A stretch of 64,000 nt of DNA from Ferrovibrio sp. (GTDB lineage: Bacteria; Pseudomonadota; Alphaproteobacteria; Ferrovibrionales; Ferrovibrionaceae), in contig NZ_JAGOLP010000003.1 of assembly GCF_017994015.1 (NCBI RefSeq), positions 1 through 64,000 of the forward strand, in the 5' to 3' direction. The translations under genes were made by a program, and so were the position numbers. Below the pieces are notes generated by a model, which was not told where the DNA came from, made no database searches, and saw only the letters and a program-made list of their open reading frames with translations. Positions 7,207 through 15,019 of this stretch are shown in pieces. The first letter of the stretch is position 1, and every line of letters begins with the position of its first letter.

Positions 7207-10005
7207 TCAGGCTGCATCCTTGCGGGCGGCCGGCTTGGCTGCGGCGGCCTTGGCCGGTTTTTCCTCGGCCTGGGTCAACAATTTGAGCAGGTGCTGTTCG
7301 ATCTGCTTGAGGCGCGTGGCATCCACAATCTTCTGCCCGGTCAGGTCCTGCACATAGAAAACGTCCACCGCGCGCTCGCCATAGGTGGCGATATGGGCCG
7401 AACGGATCGACAGGTTGAGATCATAAAGCCCGCGCGTCACCTCATAGAGGAAGCCGGGCCGATCACGGCCATTCACTTCCACCACGGTATGGCGGTTGGA
7501 GGCATTGTTGTCGATCAGCACCACCGGCGCCACCTTGAACACCCGGGTGCGGCTGGGCAGGCCGGGCTTGTCGCCGGCCAGCACCAGGCGCGGCCGCAGA
7601 TCGCCCGACAATGTGCGCTGGATGGTGGTGGAAAGCCGCGCCAGCTTGTCCGGCCGGTCAAACGCCTTGCCCTCCATGTCCTGCACAAAGAAGGTGTCCA
7701 GCGCCATGCCGTCGGTGGTGGTGAAGATCTTGGCATCGACAATATTGCCGCCGGTGGCGGCAATGGCGCCGGCAACACGGGCGAACAGGCCGGGATGATC
7801 CGGCGCATAGAGTGTGATTTCGGTGACGGCGCGGAAACCATCCACCCGGGTTTCCAGGGTCAGGCCGCGCTTTTCCTTGTCCGCCACACGCATCAGCCGG
7901 GCATGGCGCAGGATGGTTTCGGCATCATTGGAGAACCAGTAATTCTCATACTGGCGCTTGAGCAAGGCTTCCTGCTCCTTGACCGGCCAATCCGGCAACC
8001 GGGCGCGCACCGCCGCCTTGGTTTCGGCAATACGCTGCTCGCGGCCCCGGGTGGCGAAGCCGCCGGAGAGATATTCCTCGCCGCGATAATACAGCTCGCG
8101 CAATAACTGGCCCTTCCAGCCATTCCACACATTCGGCCCCACGGCGCGGATATCGGCCACCGTGAGCACCAGCAACAGCCGCAGGCGTTCCGGGCTTTGC
8201 ACATGCTTGGCAAAATCCACCACGGTCTTGGGATCGGCAATATCGCGTTTGAAGGCGGTGGCCGACATGGCGAGATGCCAGCGTACCAGCCAGGCCACGG
8301 TTTCGGTTTCCGCCGGTGTGAGGCCGAAGCGCGGCCCCAGCTTGAGCGCCACCTTCTCGCCGAGCACGGAATGGTCGCCACCGCGCCCCTTGGCGATATC
8401 ATGCAGCAGCAGCGCAACATAAAGCGCGCGGCGCGACACAATCTGCTGGATAACCTGCACCGCCAGCGGATGCTCCTCGGCCAGCGCGCCGTTTTCAATA
8501 CGCGACAGCAGTCCGATGGCACGGATGGTATGCTCGTCGACGGTATAGACGTGATACATGTCATGCTGCATCTGCGCCACAACACGGCCAAAATCCGGCA
8601 CAAAACGCCCCAGCACGCCGGCTTCATTCAGCCGCCGCAGGGTGGTTTCCGGATCGTGTTTCGAGGTCAGCATCTCGATGAACAGGCGATTGGCCTCGGC
8701 ATCGCCACGCAGCTCGGCGCCGATCAGCTTGAGATGCTGCCGCACCAGGCGCAAGGCATCAGGATGGATATCCAGCCCATGCTCCTGCGCCAGATGGAAC
8801 AGCCGCAAAAGCTTCACCGGCTCACGCTCAAACAGCTGCGGGTCACGCAGATTGAGCCGGCCACCTTCGTTATCGAAGCCATCCAGAGTCTTCGGCCGGC
8901 GGATTTTTGATTTCAGCACCGCCAGCGGCTTCTTTTTCTTGTGCCGCTCTTCCAATGCTGCCGCGAAGATACGGGTCAGGTCGCCCACTTCCTTGGCCGC
9001 CAGATAGTAGCGTTTCATGAAACGCTCCACATCCTTGCGGCCCGGCCGGTCGGCATAACCCATCGCCTTGGCGATTTCGGTCTGCATGTCGAAGGTCAGC
9101 CGCTCCTCGGGCCGGCCGGCCAGGTAATGCAGGTGGCAGCGCACGGTCCAGAGGAATTCATTGGCCTGGGCGTAGCGCTTGTATTCATCGGCAGCCAGCA
9201 GGCCGCGTTCGATCAGGCCATCCAGGTCATCCACCTGGTAAACATATTTGGCGATCCACAGCAGGGTGTGCAGATCACGCAGGCCGCCCTTGCCTTCCTT
9301 GATATTGGGTTCCACCAGATAGCGTGAATCACCCATACGCTGGTGCCGGTCGTCGCGCTCGGCAAGCTTCTTCTCGATGAAATCCGGCCCGGTCTTGGCC
9401 ATCACTTCGTTGGCGAAACGCTGCCGCAGGGTCTTGGCCAGATCCTGCTCGCCCCAGATCCAGCGCATTTCCAGCAAGGCGGTGCGGATCGTCAGGTCGC
9501 CCATGGAAAGCCTGAGGCATTCCTCCACCGAGCGGGTGGAATGCCCCACCTTCAGGCCCATATCCCAGAACAGGTAGAGCATGAATTCCACCACCTGCTC
9601 ACCCCAGGGGGTTTGCTTGTAGGGAAACAGGAACAGCAGATCGACATCCGAAAATGGCGCCATCTCGCCGCGGCCATAGCCGCCCACGGCAACGATGGAA
9701 AGTTTTTCGGCCGCCGTGGGATTGGGCAGCCGGTAGACCTTCTGCGTGGTGAAATCAAAGGTCAGGCGGATGATCTGGTCGGTCAGGAAAGCGATGGCGC
9801 GCCGCGTTACCAGCGCGGTATCCCCGGCCTCAAAACGGCTGCGGATTGCTGCGCGGCCCTGGTTCAGCGCCGCTTTCAGCAGGGTAAGCGCCTGGTTGCG
9901 CTGCTCCTGCGCACCATTCTTGCCCTCGGCCTGCAAAGCTTCAAGCTGCAAGGTCAGGCTCTTGCGGTCGATAATGGCGCGGCGGTCGGGAATCGCGTTC
10001 AACAT
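7207..10005 (-). CDS. glnD: GlnD, bifunctional PII uridylyltransferase / uridylyl-removing enzyme
   Basis: This 932-residue protein has full-length GlnD architecture. The nucleotidyltransferase domain carries GGYGRGEMAPFSDVDLLFLF (residues about 108-127). The UR/UTase linker domain and an HD hydrolase domain (LLHDIAKGRGGDHS, around residue 535) follow. Two C-terminal ACT domains start near TEITLYAPDHPGLFARVAGA and TVVEVNGRDRPGFLYEVTRG. GlnD senses glutamine and modifies PII proteins to control nitrogen metabolism. It stands alone between fliK and an SDR gene on the same strand. The SbtB-like protein at 27575 is a distant PII relative and need not be a substrate. Confidence 0.97.
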   Translation of the reverse strand: MLNAIPDRRAIIDRKSLTLQLEALQAEGKNGAQEQRNQALTLLKAALNQGRAAIRSRFEAGDTALVTRRAIAFLTDQIIRLTFDFTTQKVYRLPNPTAAEKLSIVAVGGYGRGEMAPFSDVDLLFLFPYKQTPWGEQVVEFMLYLFWDMGLKVGHSTRSVEECLRLSMGDLTIRTALLEMRWIWGEQDLAKTLRQRFANEVMAKTGPDFIEKKLAERDDRHQRMGDSRYLVEPNIKEGKGGLRDLHTLLWIAKYVYQVDDLDGLIERGLLAADEYKRYAQANEFLWTVRCHLHYLAGRPEERLTFDMQTEIAKAMGYADRPGRKDVERFMKRYYLAAKEVGDLTRIFAAALEERHKKKKPLAVLKSKIRRPKTLDGFDNEGGRLNLRDPQLFEREPVKLLRLFHLAQEHGLDIHPDALRLVRQHLKLIGAELRGDAEANRLFIEMLTSKHDPETTLRRLNEAGVLGRFVPDFGRVVAQMQHDMYHVYTVDEHTIRAIGLLSRIENGALAEEHPLAVQVIQQIVSRRALYVALLLHDIAKGRGGDHSVLGEKVALKLGPRFGLTPAETETVAWLVRWHLAMSATAFKRDIADPKTVVDFAKHVQSPERLRLLLVLTVADIRAVGPNVWNGWKGQLLRELYYRGEEYLSGGFATRGREQRIAETKAAVRARLPDWPVKEQEALLKRQYENYWFSNDAETILRHARLMRVADKEKRGLTLETRVDGFRAVTEITLYAPDHPGLFARVAGAIAATGGNIVDAKIFTTTDGMALDTFFVQDMEGKAFDRPDKLARLSTTIQRTLSGDLRPRLVLAGDKPGLPSRTRVFKVAPVVLIDNNASNRHTVVEVNGRDRPGFLYEVTRGLYDLNLSIRSAHIATYGERAVDVFYVQDLTGQKIVDATRLKQIEQHLLKLLTQAEEKPAKAAAAKPAARKDAA

Positions 10006-10034
10006 GGGGTGACTATATAATGCCTGGGCCGGGT

Positions 10035-10814
10035 TTATACACTCTGCATGTTGATCATGCCGCCGCCATCCACCACCAGGGTCTGGCCGGTGAGGAAACT
10101 GCCGGCATCGGACGCCAGCATCACCACCACGCCGGCAATTTCATCCGGCTCGCCGATCCGCTTCAGCGCATAGCCCTTGGTGGCCTGTTTGGCGATATCG
10201 GGGTTTTCCCACAAGGCGCGGGCAAAATCGGTCTTGATCAGGCCGGGCGCGATGCAGTTGGCGCGAATCTGGCTTTCACCCCATTCCACCGCCAGATTGC
10301 GCGCCAGCGCCATATCCGCCGCCTTGGAAATGCCATAGGCGCCCAGCATGCTGGAACCGATCAGGCCGCCAACGGAGGAAATGATGATGATCGAACCGCC
10401 CGCGCCACGCGCGCTCATGCCCGGCGCCACCATGTTGCAGAGCCAGTGATTGCTCTTGATGTTGCACTGCATGATCTTGTCGAAGGCGTCATCCGGGATG
10501 CCGGCAGAGGGGCCGAAATAGGGATTGACCGCCGCATTGCAGACCAGGATGTCGATACGGCCAAAGGCTTGCTGCGTGGCATCCACCAGCGCCTGGAGCT
10601 GCGCCTTGTCGGAAATATTGCACGGCACCACCAGGGCTTCGCCGCCATTTTCCCGGATTTCGGCTGCCACCTTTTCGCAGGCTTCGGCCTTGCGGCTGGA
10701 AACCACCACCTTGGCGCCATGCTGGGCCAGGCGCAGGGCGATGGCGCGGCCGATGCCACGGCTGGAACCGGTGACAAGCGCAACCTTGCCCGACAGATCA
10801 AAGAGGTTTTGCAT
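10035..10814 (-). CDS. Short-chain dehydrogenase/reductase (SDR family oxidoreductase)
   Basis: This 259-residue classical SDR has the NAD(P)-binding motif TGSSRGIGRAIA (residues 15-26) and an NAG variant reading VCNAAVNPYFGP. The catalytic Ser is in IIIISSVGGLIG and the Tyr-Lys pair in YGISKAADMALARNLA. The C-terminal FLTGQTLVVDGGG is typical. The substrate cannot be told from sequence. The gene lies 29 bp upstream of glnD on the same strand and is divergent from a small lipoprotein gene. Nothing nearby points to a fatty-acid role. Confidence 0.88.
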   Translation of the reverse strand: MQNLFDLSGKVALVTGSSRGIGRAIALRLAQHGAKVVVSSRKAEACEKVAAEIRENGGEALVVPCNISDKAQLQALVDATQQAFGRIDILVCNAAVNPYFGPSAGIPDDAFDKIMQCNIKSNHWLCNMVAPGMSARGAGGSIIIISSVGGLIGSSMLGAYGISKAADMALARNLAVEWGESQIRANCIAPGLIKTDFARALWENPDIAKQATKGYALKRIGEPDEIAGVVVMLASDAGSFLTGQTLVVDGGGMINMQSV

Positions 10815-10881
10815 GGCGTTTTCTCCCGTGATTTTGCCGCATAGTTTAGACGCCGGCAGGCCGCGCGCCTATAGTGCTGCG

Positions 10882-11373
10882 ATGATGAAAACATCGGCCT
10901 TGCTGTCTCTGCTGCTGCCCCTGTTGCTGGCTGGCTGCGCCGCACCGCCACCACCACCGGTGAGCGCAGCAGCGCGGCAGATTGATGCCACGCGGCTGGA
11001 AATCCGCGTCAGTGCGCCGGCACCGCTGGACGCCGCAGAATTGACCGCACCGGATGGCCGGGTTTTTGCCGCCGGGCGCATCACCACGCCGGGCCAGAGC
11101 CAGGAAGCGCCGCTGGTCGGGCGGCCCAGCGTGGTGCTGGGCGGTTCGGGCGGCTCATCCAGCGGGCTGGATGCCGGCATCGGCCTCAGCCTGCCGATCC
11201 GCAACCCGTTCAGCAGCGGCGAACGGGCACGCGCCTATGCCAGCCAGGCCGAATTCAGCTTGCCGGCCGAGGCACTGGCGCGCTACCGCGACCAGCGGGC
11301 GTTGGGCTGGAGCCTGTATCTGCTCTACGGCAATTCCAGCCGCAGCCTGGCTGCTCCAGCCCCGGAGCAATAG
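10882..11373 (+). CDS. Small secreted lipoprotein of unknown function
   Basis: The ATG at 10882 opens a 163-residue frame with a clear lipoprotein signal: MMKTS, a Leu-rich hydrophobic core, and the lipobox LLAGC with Cys near residue 19. A Pro run (APPPPPVS) follows. The mature part starts with a short beta-rich segment (IDATRLEIRVSAPAPLDAAELTAPDG) and a Gly/Ser-rich stretch; I recognise no domain. It is divergent from the SDR gene. The frame continues upstream without a stop, but the signal peptide fixes the start. Confidence 0.7.
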   Translation: MMKTSALLSLLLPLLLAGCAAPPPPPVSAAARQIDATRLEIRVSAPAPLDAAELTAPDGRVFAAGRITTPGQSQEAPLVGRPSVVLGGSGGSSSGLDAGIGLSLPIRNPFSSGERARAYASQAEFSLPAEALARYRDQRALGWSLYLLYGNSSRSLAAPAPEQ

Positions 11374-11428
11374 GCAGCTTCTGCCGAGTTAACCAATTCG
11401 AATCCTGGAAAACAGGCAAAAATACTTC

Positions 11429-11445
11429 TGGCACGGCGCCTGCAT
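11429..11445 (+). promoter_or_regulatory. Sigma-54 (-24/-12) promoter upstream of an unknown gene
   Basis: TGGCAC (11429-11434), GGCGC, then CTGCAT (11440-11445) is an almost perfect -24/-12 element. It is 34 bases upstream of the 11480 start codon. Sigma-54 promoters in such genomes serve mainly flagellar and nitrogen genes. Confidence 0.7.
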
Positions 11446-11479
11446 TTACCCTGCTTGACTGATTTCAAGGAGGATGACC

Positions 11480-11944
11480 ATGGCCATTGCTTTGCTCTCA
11501 CTGCGTCAGGCCCAGCGGGCCGAGCCGCAATTGAAGGCAGCGCTCAACCTGGATGGCGACCGGCTGGAACCGGGCCTGACGGCGCGCGAGCGTATGGAAA
11601 AACGCGAAGGCATCACGCCTGGGCCGATGACGGCGCGGCAATATGTGCAGAAACTGTCGAACCGGCTGCGTGAGCAGAGCCGCGAACAGATGGCCTGGGC
11701 TTTGGGCCGGGTGGAAACCCAGGAACTGGACCGGCTGGTGCATCAGATGGCCAAGCTGAAAGGCCGCTATGCCACGCTGCTGCTGGAATATGCCCAGGGC
11801 GACCGGCCGATGCGGCCCAACGCCGTGGCGGAATTGAAGGGCCTGCGCGAACAGATCGCCGAAATGGAGCATGGCTTCGAGATGCTGAAGGAAGCCATTC
11901 TGGAAGGTACCGCCGAAGTGATCGGGGTGCGGGCGGCCGACTGA
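11480..11944 (+). CDS. Hypothetical helical protein under a sigma-54 promoter (possible flagellar-regulon member)
   Basis: This 154-residue soluble protein has no signal peptide. The start at 11480 is chosen because a perfect AAGGAGG lies six bases upstream; an in-frame ATG at 11474 touches the Shine-Dalgarno sequence. The sequence is mostly charged helices with likely coiled coil at residues 45-80 (MTARQYVQKLSNRLREQ) and 105-140 (ELKGLREQIAEMEHGFEML). I do not recognise the family. The sigma-54 promoter just upstream suggests co-regulation with the FlbD-dependent flagellar genes; a flagellar chaperone or accessory role is possible but unproven. Confidence 0.7.
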   Translation: MAIALLSLRQAQRAEPQLKAALNLDGDRLEPGLTARERMEKREGITPGPMTARQYVQKLSNRLREQSREQMAWALGRVETQELDRLVHQMAKLKGRYATLLLEYAQGDRPMRPNAVAELKGLREQIAEMEHGFEMLKEAILEGTAEVIGVRAAD

Positions 11945-11947
11945 CGG

Positions 11948-12577
11948 TCAGCGCCGGATATCAAAGGCCAGGCGCAGCGCCAGACCGGCCATGATGGTGG
12001 CCATGGCGCGCTGCTGCCACAGGATTACCCGCGGATGGCGTGCCAGCCATTCGCCGATACGGCCGGCAGCCTGCACCAGAAGGAGCAGGATGCCGGCCGC
12101 TATGATGCTGTAGATGGTGGCCAGCAGCAGAATCTGCGCCATCACATTGCCCTGTTCCGGGGCAACGAATTGCGGCAGCAAGGCCAGGAAAAACAGTGCG
12201 GTCTTCGGATTGGTCAGATTGGTGATCAGGGCATCGAAGCCGATGCGCCACAGCTTGGCGCCGCCCTGGCGCGACGGATCAAGCGCAAAGGCGCCATTGC
12301 CGCGCCAGGCCTGCCAAGCCAGCCAGAGCAGATAGGCGGCACCGATGCCGCGCACCACGTCGTAGCTCCATGGCACCTCGCGCACCAGCGTTGCCAGGCC
12401 GATGGCAGTGGCGAAAGCATGCGCATACCAGCCCAGGATCAGCCCCAGCACCGAGGCCACGCCTGCCCGGCGCCCCTGCGCCACCGCGCGCGACAGCACA
12501 AACAGCACATTCGGGCCGGGGGTGACGGCAAAAACCGCCACAGCAGCGGCGAAGGTGAGCAGCGCGGCCAGGCTCAT
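11948..12577 (-). CDS. LysE/RhtB family amino-acid exporter (copy 1)
   Basis: This 209-residue protein has six predicted membrane segments and the LysE-family N-terminus TPGPNVLFVLSRAVAQGRRAGVASVLG. The loop with NPKTALFFLALLPQFV is also typical. These proteins export amino acids or similar compounds with proton exchange. The substrate cannot be told. It starts 3 bp after the neighbouring LysE gene, forming a tandem pair of equal length (209 residues each), so a local duplication or a two-gene operon is likely. Confidence 0.9.
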   Translation of the reverse strand: MSLAALLTFAAAVAVFAVTPGPNVLFVLSRAVAQGRRAGVASVLGLILGWYAHAFATAIGLATLVREVPWSYDVVRGIGAAYLLWLAWQAWRGNGAFALDPSRQGGAKLWRIGFDALITNLTNPKTALFFLALLPQFVAPEQGNVMAQILLLATIYSIIAAGILLLLVQAAGRIGEWLARHPRVILWQQRAMATIMAGLALRLAFDIRR

Positions 12578-12580
12578 GGC

Positions 12581-13210
12581 CTATTTGCGCGCATCAAAGG
12601 CCAGCCGCAATGCAAAGCCGGCGAATACCAGGCCAAGCAGGCGGTTCTGCCATTTCAGGAAGCCCGGCCGGTGCCGCAGCCAGTCGCCAAAACGCCCGGC
12701 CAGCAAAGCCACCGGCACCAGAACCAGGCTGCCGGCCACATTCAGCACGCTGGCCAGCACAATAGCCTGGGCCAAGGCGGTATCCGGATTGGGCTCCATG
12801 AATTGCGGAAACAGCGCCAGGAAAAACAATGCCACTTTCGGGTTCAGCACATTGCACAAAAACCCCTGGCGCAAAACCGCCCAGAGCGCGATGCGCGGCG
12901 CGGCCTGATCGCCAAGCTGCAAGCCGCCGCTGCCGCGCAGGGCCTGCCAGCCGAGCCAGAGCAGATAGGCGGCGCCGATCCAGCGGATGGCCTCGAAGGC
13001 ATAAGGCGCCAGGATCAGCACGCCGCTGAGCGACAGGCCGGCAATGGCGGCATGCACATAACAGCCCAAGGAGATGCCCAGGGTGGCAACCAGCCCGGCC
13101 AAGCGGCCCTGCGCCACCGAACGGGTCAGCACCATCAGCATGTCCGGCCCCGGCGTGACGGCCAAGGCCAGCGCCGCGGCGGCGAAGGTAAGCAAGGTGG
13201 TGGTTTCCAT
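12581..13210 (-). CDS. LysE/RhtB family amino-acid exporter (copy 2)
   Basis: This 209-residue paralogue of the neighbouring exporter has the same landmarks: TPGPDMLMVLTRSVAQGRLAG, the NPKVALFFLALFPQFM loop, and six hydrophobic segments. The two copies are clearly diverged, so the duplication is old or they were recruited separately. It is the upstream gene of the pair. The intradiol dioxygenase gene further upstream on the same strand ends 37 bp before it and could be co-transcribed. Confidence 0.9.
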   Translation of the reverse strand: METTTLLTFAAAALALAVTPGPDMLMVLTRSVAQGRLAGLVATLGISLGCYVHAAIAGLSLSGVLILAPYAFEAIRWIGAAYLLWLGWQALRGSGGLQLGDQAAPRIALWAVLRQGFLCNVLNPKVALFFLALFPQFMEPNPDTALAQAIVLASVLNVAGSLVLVPVALLAGRFGDWLRHRPGFLKWQNRLLGLVFAGFALRLAFDARK

Positions 13211-13247
13211 GATGGCAAACTTGCCGGGACCACCCCGCTGCGGTCAA

Positions 13248-13805
13248 TCAGCCCGGCAGCACAAAATTGTAGCGGCCCAATGTGCCATCGGGGGTCTGCT
13301 CCAGGGCCAGCAGCAGGCGTGGATCAAAGATGCCGTCGCGGCCATTGCCGGCTTCATCCGGAAAATAGAGTTGCGTGGTCAGGGGCCGTGCCTGGGGGGC
13401 GGCATAAACCTTCACATGAATATGCCGCGTGCGACCCGGATACAGGCCGGGCCGGATGGTGTCGATACGCCAGGCGCCATCGGCATTGGCCATGATATGG
13501 CCGCGCAGCCGGAAGCCGACATTATCATAGGCGCCAGCCGCATCGGCCTGCCAGAATTCCAGCTTGGCGCCGGCCAGCGGGCGGCATTGTTTATCCAGCA
13601 CAACGCCCTGCAAGCGCAGCACATCGCCGGCCATGCCGGCCTCGCGCAGGTCGCGCTTCAAGGGCGATTGCGGGCTGAAATACGGCCCCTCGGTCTGGCG
13701 CGGGGTGGGCATTCCGCAGGCCGGCGTAGGCTCGGCGCAGACCAGATCGCCAAAACCCAGCAAGGGCAGGCCGGCAGCGGCAAACAGGAAATGGCGACGA
13801 CGCAT
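13248..13805 (-). CDS. Secreted intradiol ring-cleavage dioxygenase-like protein
   Basis: This 185-residue protein starts at the ATG at 13805 with an export signal (MRRRHFLFAAAGLPLLGFG); the double-Arg start may be Tat-like. The dioxygenase core has EGPYFSPQSPLKRDL, LQGVVLDKQCRPLAGAKLEFW, an AYDNVGFRLRG segment, and the metal-binding region YPGRTRHIHVKVYA. The fold binds Fe(III) through two Tyr and two His residues. Exported members of this family act on unknown catechol-like substrates. It is divergent from the TetR gene, which probably controls it. Confidence 0.85.
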   Translation of the reverse strand: MRRRHFLFAAAGLPLLGFGDLVCAEPTPACGMPTPRQTEGPYFSPQSPLKRDLREAGMAGDVLRLQGVVLDKQCRPLAGAKLEFWQADAAGAYDNVGFRLRGHIMANADGAWRIDTIRPGLYPGRTRHIHVKVYAAPQARPLTTQLYFPDEAGNGRDGIFDPRLLLALEQTPDGTLGRYNFVLPG

Positions 13806-13873
13806 TGGTGGAATCCCCCGGTGATGGTTGTCACACGCGGCATTGTCAACATTCCTGCGGCGGTTTTTCATTC

Positions 13874-13902
13874 TTGACAATAAGAACGATCGTTCGTATC
13901 TT
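13874..13902 (+). promoter_or_regulatory. Sigma-70-type promoter with embedded TetR-type palindromic operator
   Basis: TTGACA (13874-13879), a 17-base spacer and TATCTT (13897-13902) form a strong promoter. The spacer contains the perfect 12-base palindrome GAACGATCGTTC (13884-13895), a likely operator. The -10 box ends only six bases before the TetR ATG, so the transcript would be leaderless or nearly so. The site also lies in the 103-bp intergenic region shared with the dioxygenase gene. Confidence 0.65.
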
Positions 13903-13908
13903 CTGGCC

Positions 13909-14532
13909 ATGAGCAAAGGCGCACGCACCAAGGAAACGATCGTCGCAGCCGCCATGAAGGCGGCCAGCGTGGAGGGATTCAACGGCCTCTCGATTGGCAA
14001 TCTGGCCACCCGGCTGGGCATGTCAAAAAGCGGGCTGTTTGCGCATTTCGGTTCCAAGGAAGAATTGCAGAAGGCGGTGATGGATGCCTCCTCGCAGCTT
14101 TTCCTGGAAGCGGTGTGGAAGCCGGCCCGGGCCACGCCGCGCGGCCTGCCGCGCCTGCGTAAGCTGTTTGACCTGTGGCTGGCCTGGATGGACAGCAACC
14201 CGGACCTGCCGGGCGGCTGCATCCTGACCGCCGCCGCCACCGAGATGGACGACAAGCCCGGCCCGGTGCGCGACAAGCTGGTGGCGATGCAGAATGAGTG
14301 GATGGCCACCCTGGCGCGTGGTGCCGAACTGGCGGTGAATGAAGGCCATTTCCGCGCCGATCTGGATTGCCAGCAATTTGCCTTTGAGCTGAGCGGCATT
14401 GTGTTCAGCCTGTCTTTCTACACCCGGCTGCTGCGCGATCCGCAGGCCCGGTTCCGGGCCGAGGCGGCGTTTGACGACCTGATCCGCCGCGCCGCCCCAG
14501 CCCCAGCCATCCAACTGGCAAACGATCTTTAA
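13909..14532 (+). CDS. TetR/AcrR family transcriptional regulator
   Basis: This 207-residue regulator has an N-terminal TetR DNA-binding domain: TKETIVAAAMKAASVEGFNG, then the recognition helix region LATRLGMSKSGLFAHFGSKEEL. A helical ligand-binding C-terminal domain follows, including DLPGGCILTAAATEMDDKPGPVR as seen in related regulators of this subgroup. The start at 13909 gives the normal N-terminus. It probably represses itself and the divergent dioxygenase through the palindrome at 13884-13895. Confidence 0.9.
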   Translation: MSKGARTKETIVAAAMKAASVEGFNGLSIGNLATRLGMSKSGLFAHFGSKEELQKAVMDASSQLFLEAVWKPARATPRGLPRLRKLFDLWLAWMDSNPDLPGGCILTAAATEMDDKPGPVRDKLVAMQNEWMATLARGAELAVNEGHFRADLDCQQFAFELSGIVFSLSFYTRLLRDPQARFRAEAAFDDLIRRAAPAPAIQLANDL

Positions 14533-14581
14533 GCCGCGTACCCCCAAACACTGACCCAAGAGTTCCACAAGGAGCCAAGCC

Positions 14582-14923
14582 ATGACCTACCAGCCCACCC
14601 TGAAGCAGATTGCAGCCACAAAAAAGCACGAACGGTCGGTTTATGTTGATCGTAATGCACCTCTCGACCTGGCCTACCTGGCCGGAGCCGACCTGCCGGC
14701 CAGCAGCATGGCCGGCCTGGACCAGCCGCTCTGGCGGCTGCTGCCCGCCGCGCTGCTGGCACGGCTAAGCCTTTGGCGTGAAAGGAGCCAGGCACGGCAA
14801 CGGCTGGCCGGCCTGAGCCGCCAGGCGCTGGCCGATCTGGGTATCGATCCGGGCCAGGCGGCTTTTGAGGCCGAGCGTCCATTCTGGCAGCCGCATGAAT
14901 TGCAGCGCCGCGATATCGGCTGA
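14582..14923 (+). CDS. DUF1127 domain protein
   Basis: This 113-residue protein follows a good ribosome-binding site (CAAGGAG). The C-terminal third (residues about 65-105) resembles DUF1127: a short basic stretch, then RQRLAGLSRQALADLGIDPGQAAFEAERPFW. DUF1127 proteins are small, Arg-rich and common in alphaproteobacteria; some affect phosphate and carbon metabolism or RNA turnover. The N-terminal half is not recognised. It lies 49 bp after the TetR gene and upstream of the TRAP transporter. Confidence 0.7.
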   Translation: MTYQPTLKQIAATKKHERSVYVDRNAPLDLAYLAGADLPASSMAGLDQPLWRLLPAALLARLSLWRERSQARQRLAGLSRQALADLGIDPGQAAFEAERPFWQPHELQRRDIG

Positions 14924-15019
14924 ATTTACTTCATCCGAAGCGGCAAGCCGTATTGGCGCCCCCGATGGCGGTGCTATGCTCCCCGGCAACAAACAGAATA
15001 AGTTGGGGGAGACGGGAGT

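Noticed and set aside
12035-13495. 486-codon plus-strand frame across the LysE pair
   Set aside because: It is antisense to two LysE exporters with intact motifs and is Gln/His/Arg-rich without any domain.
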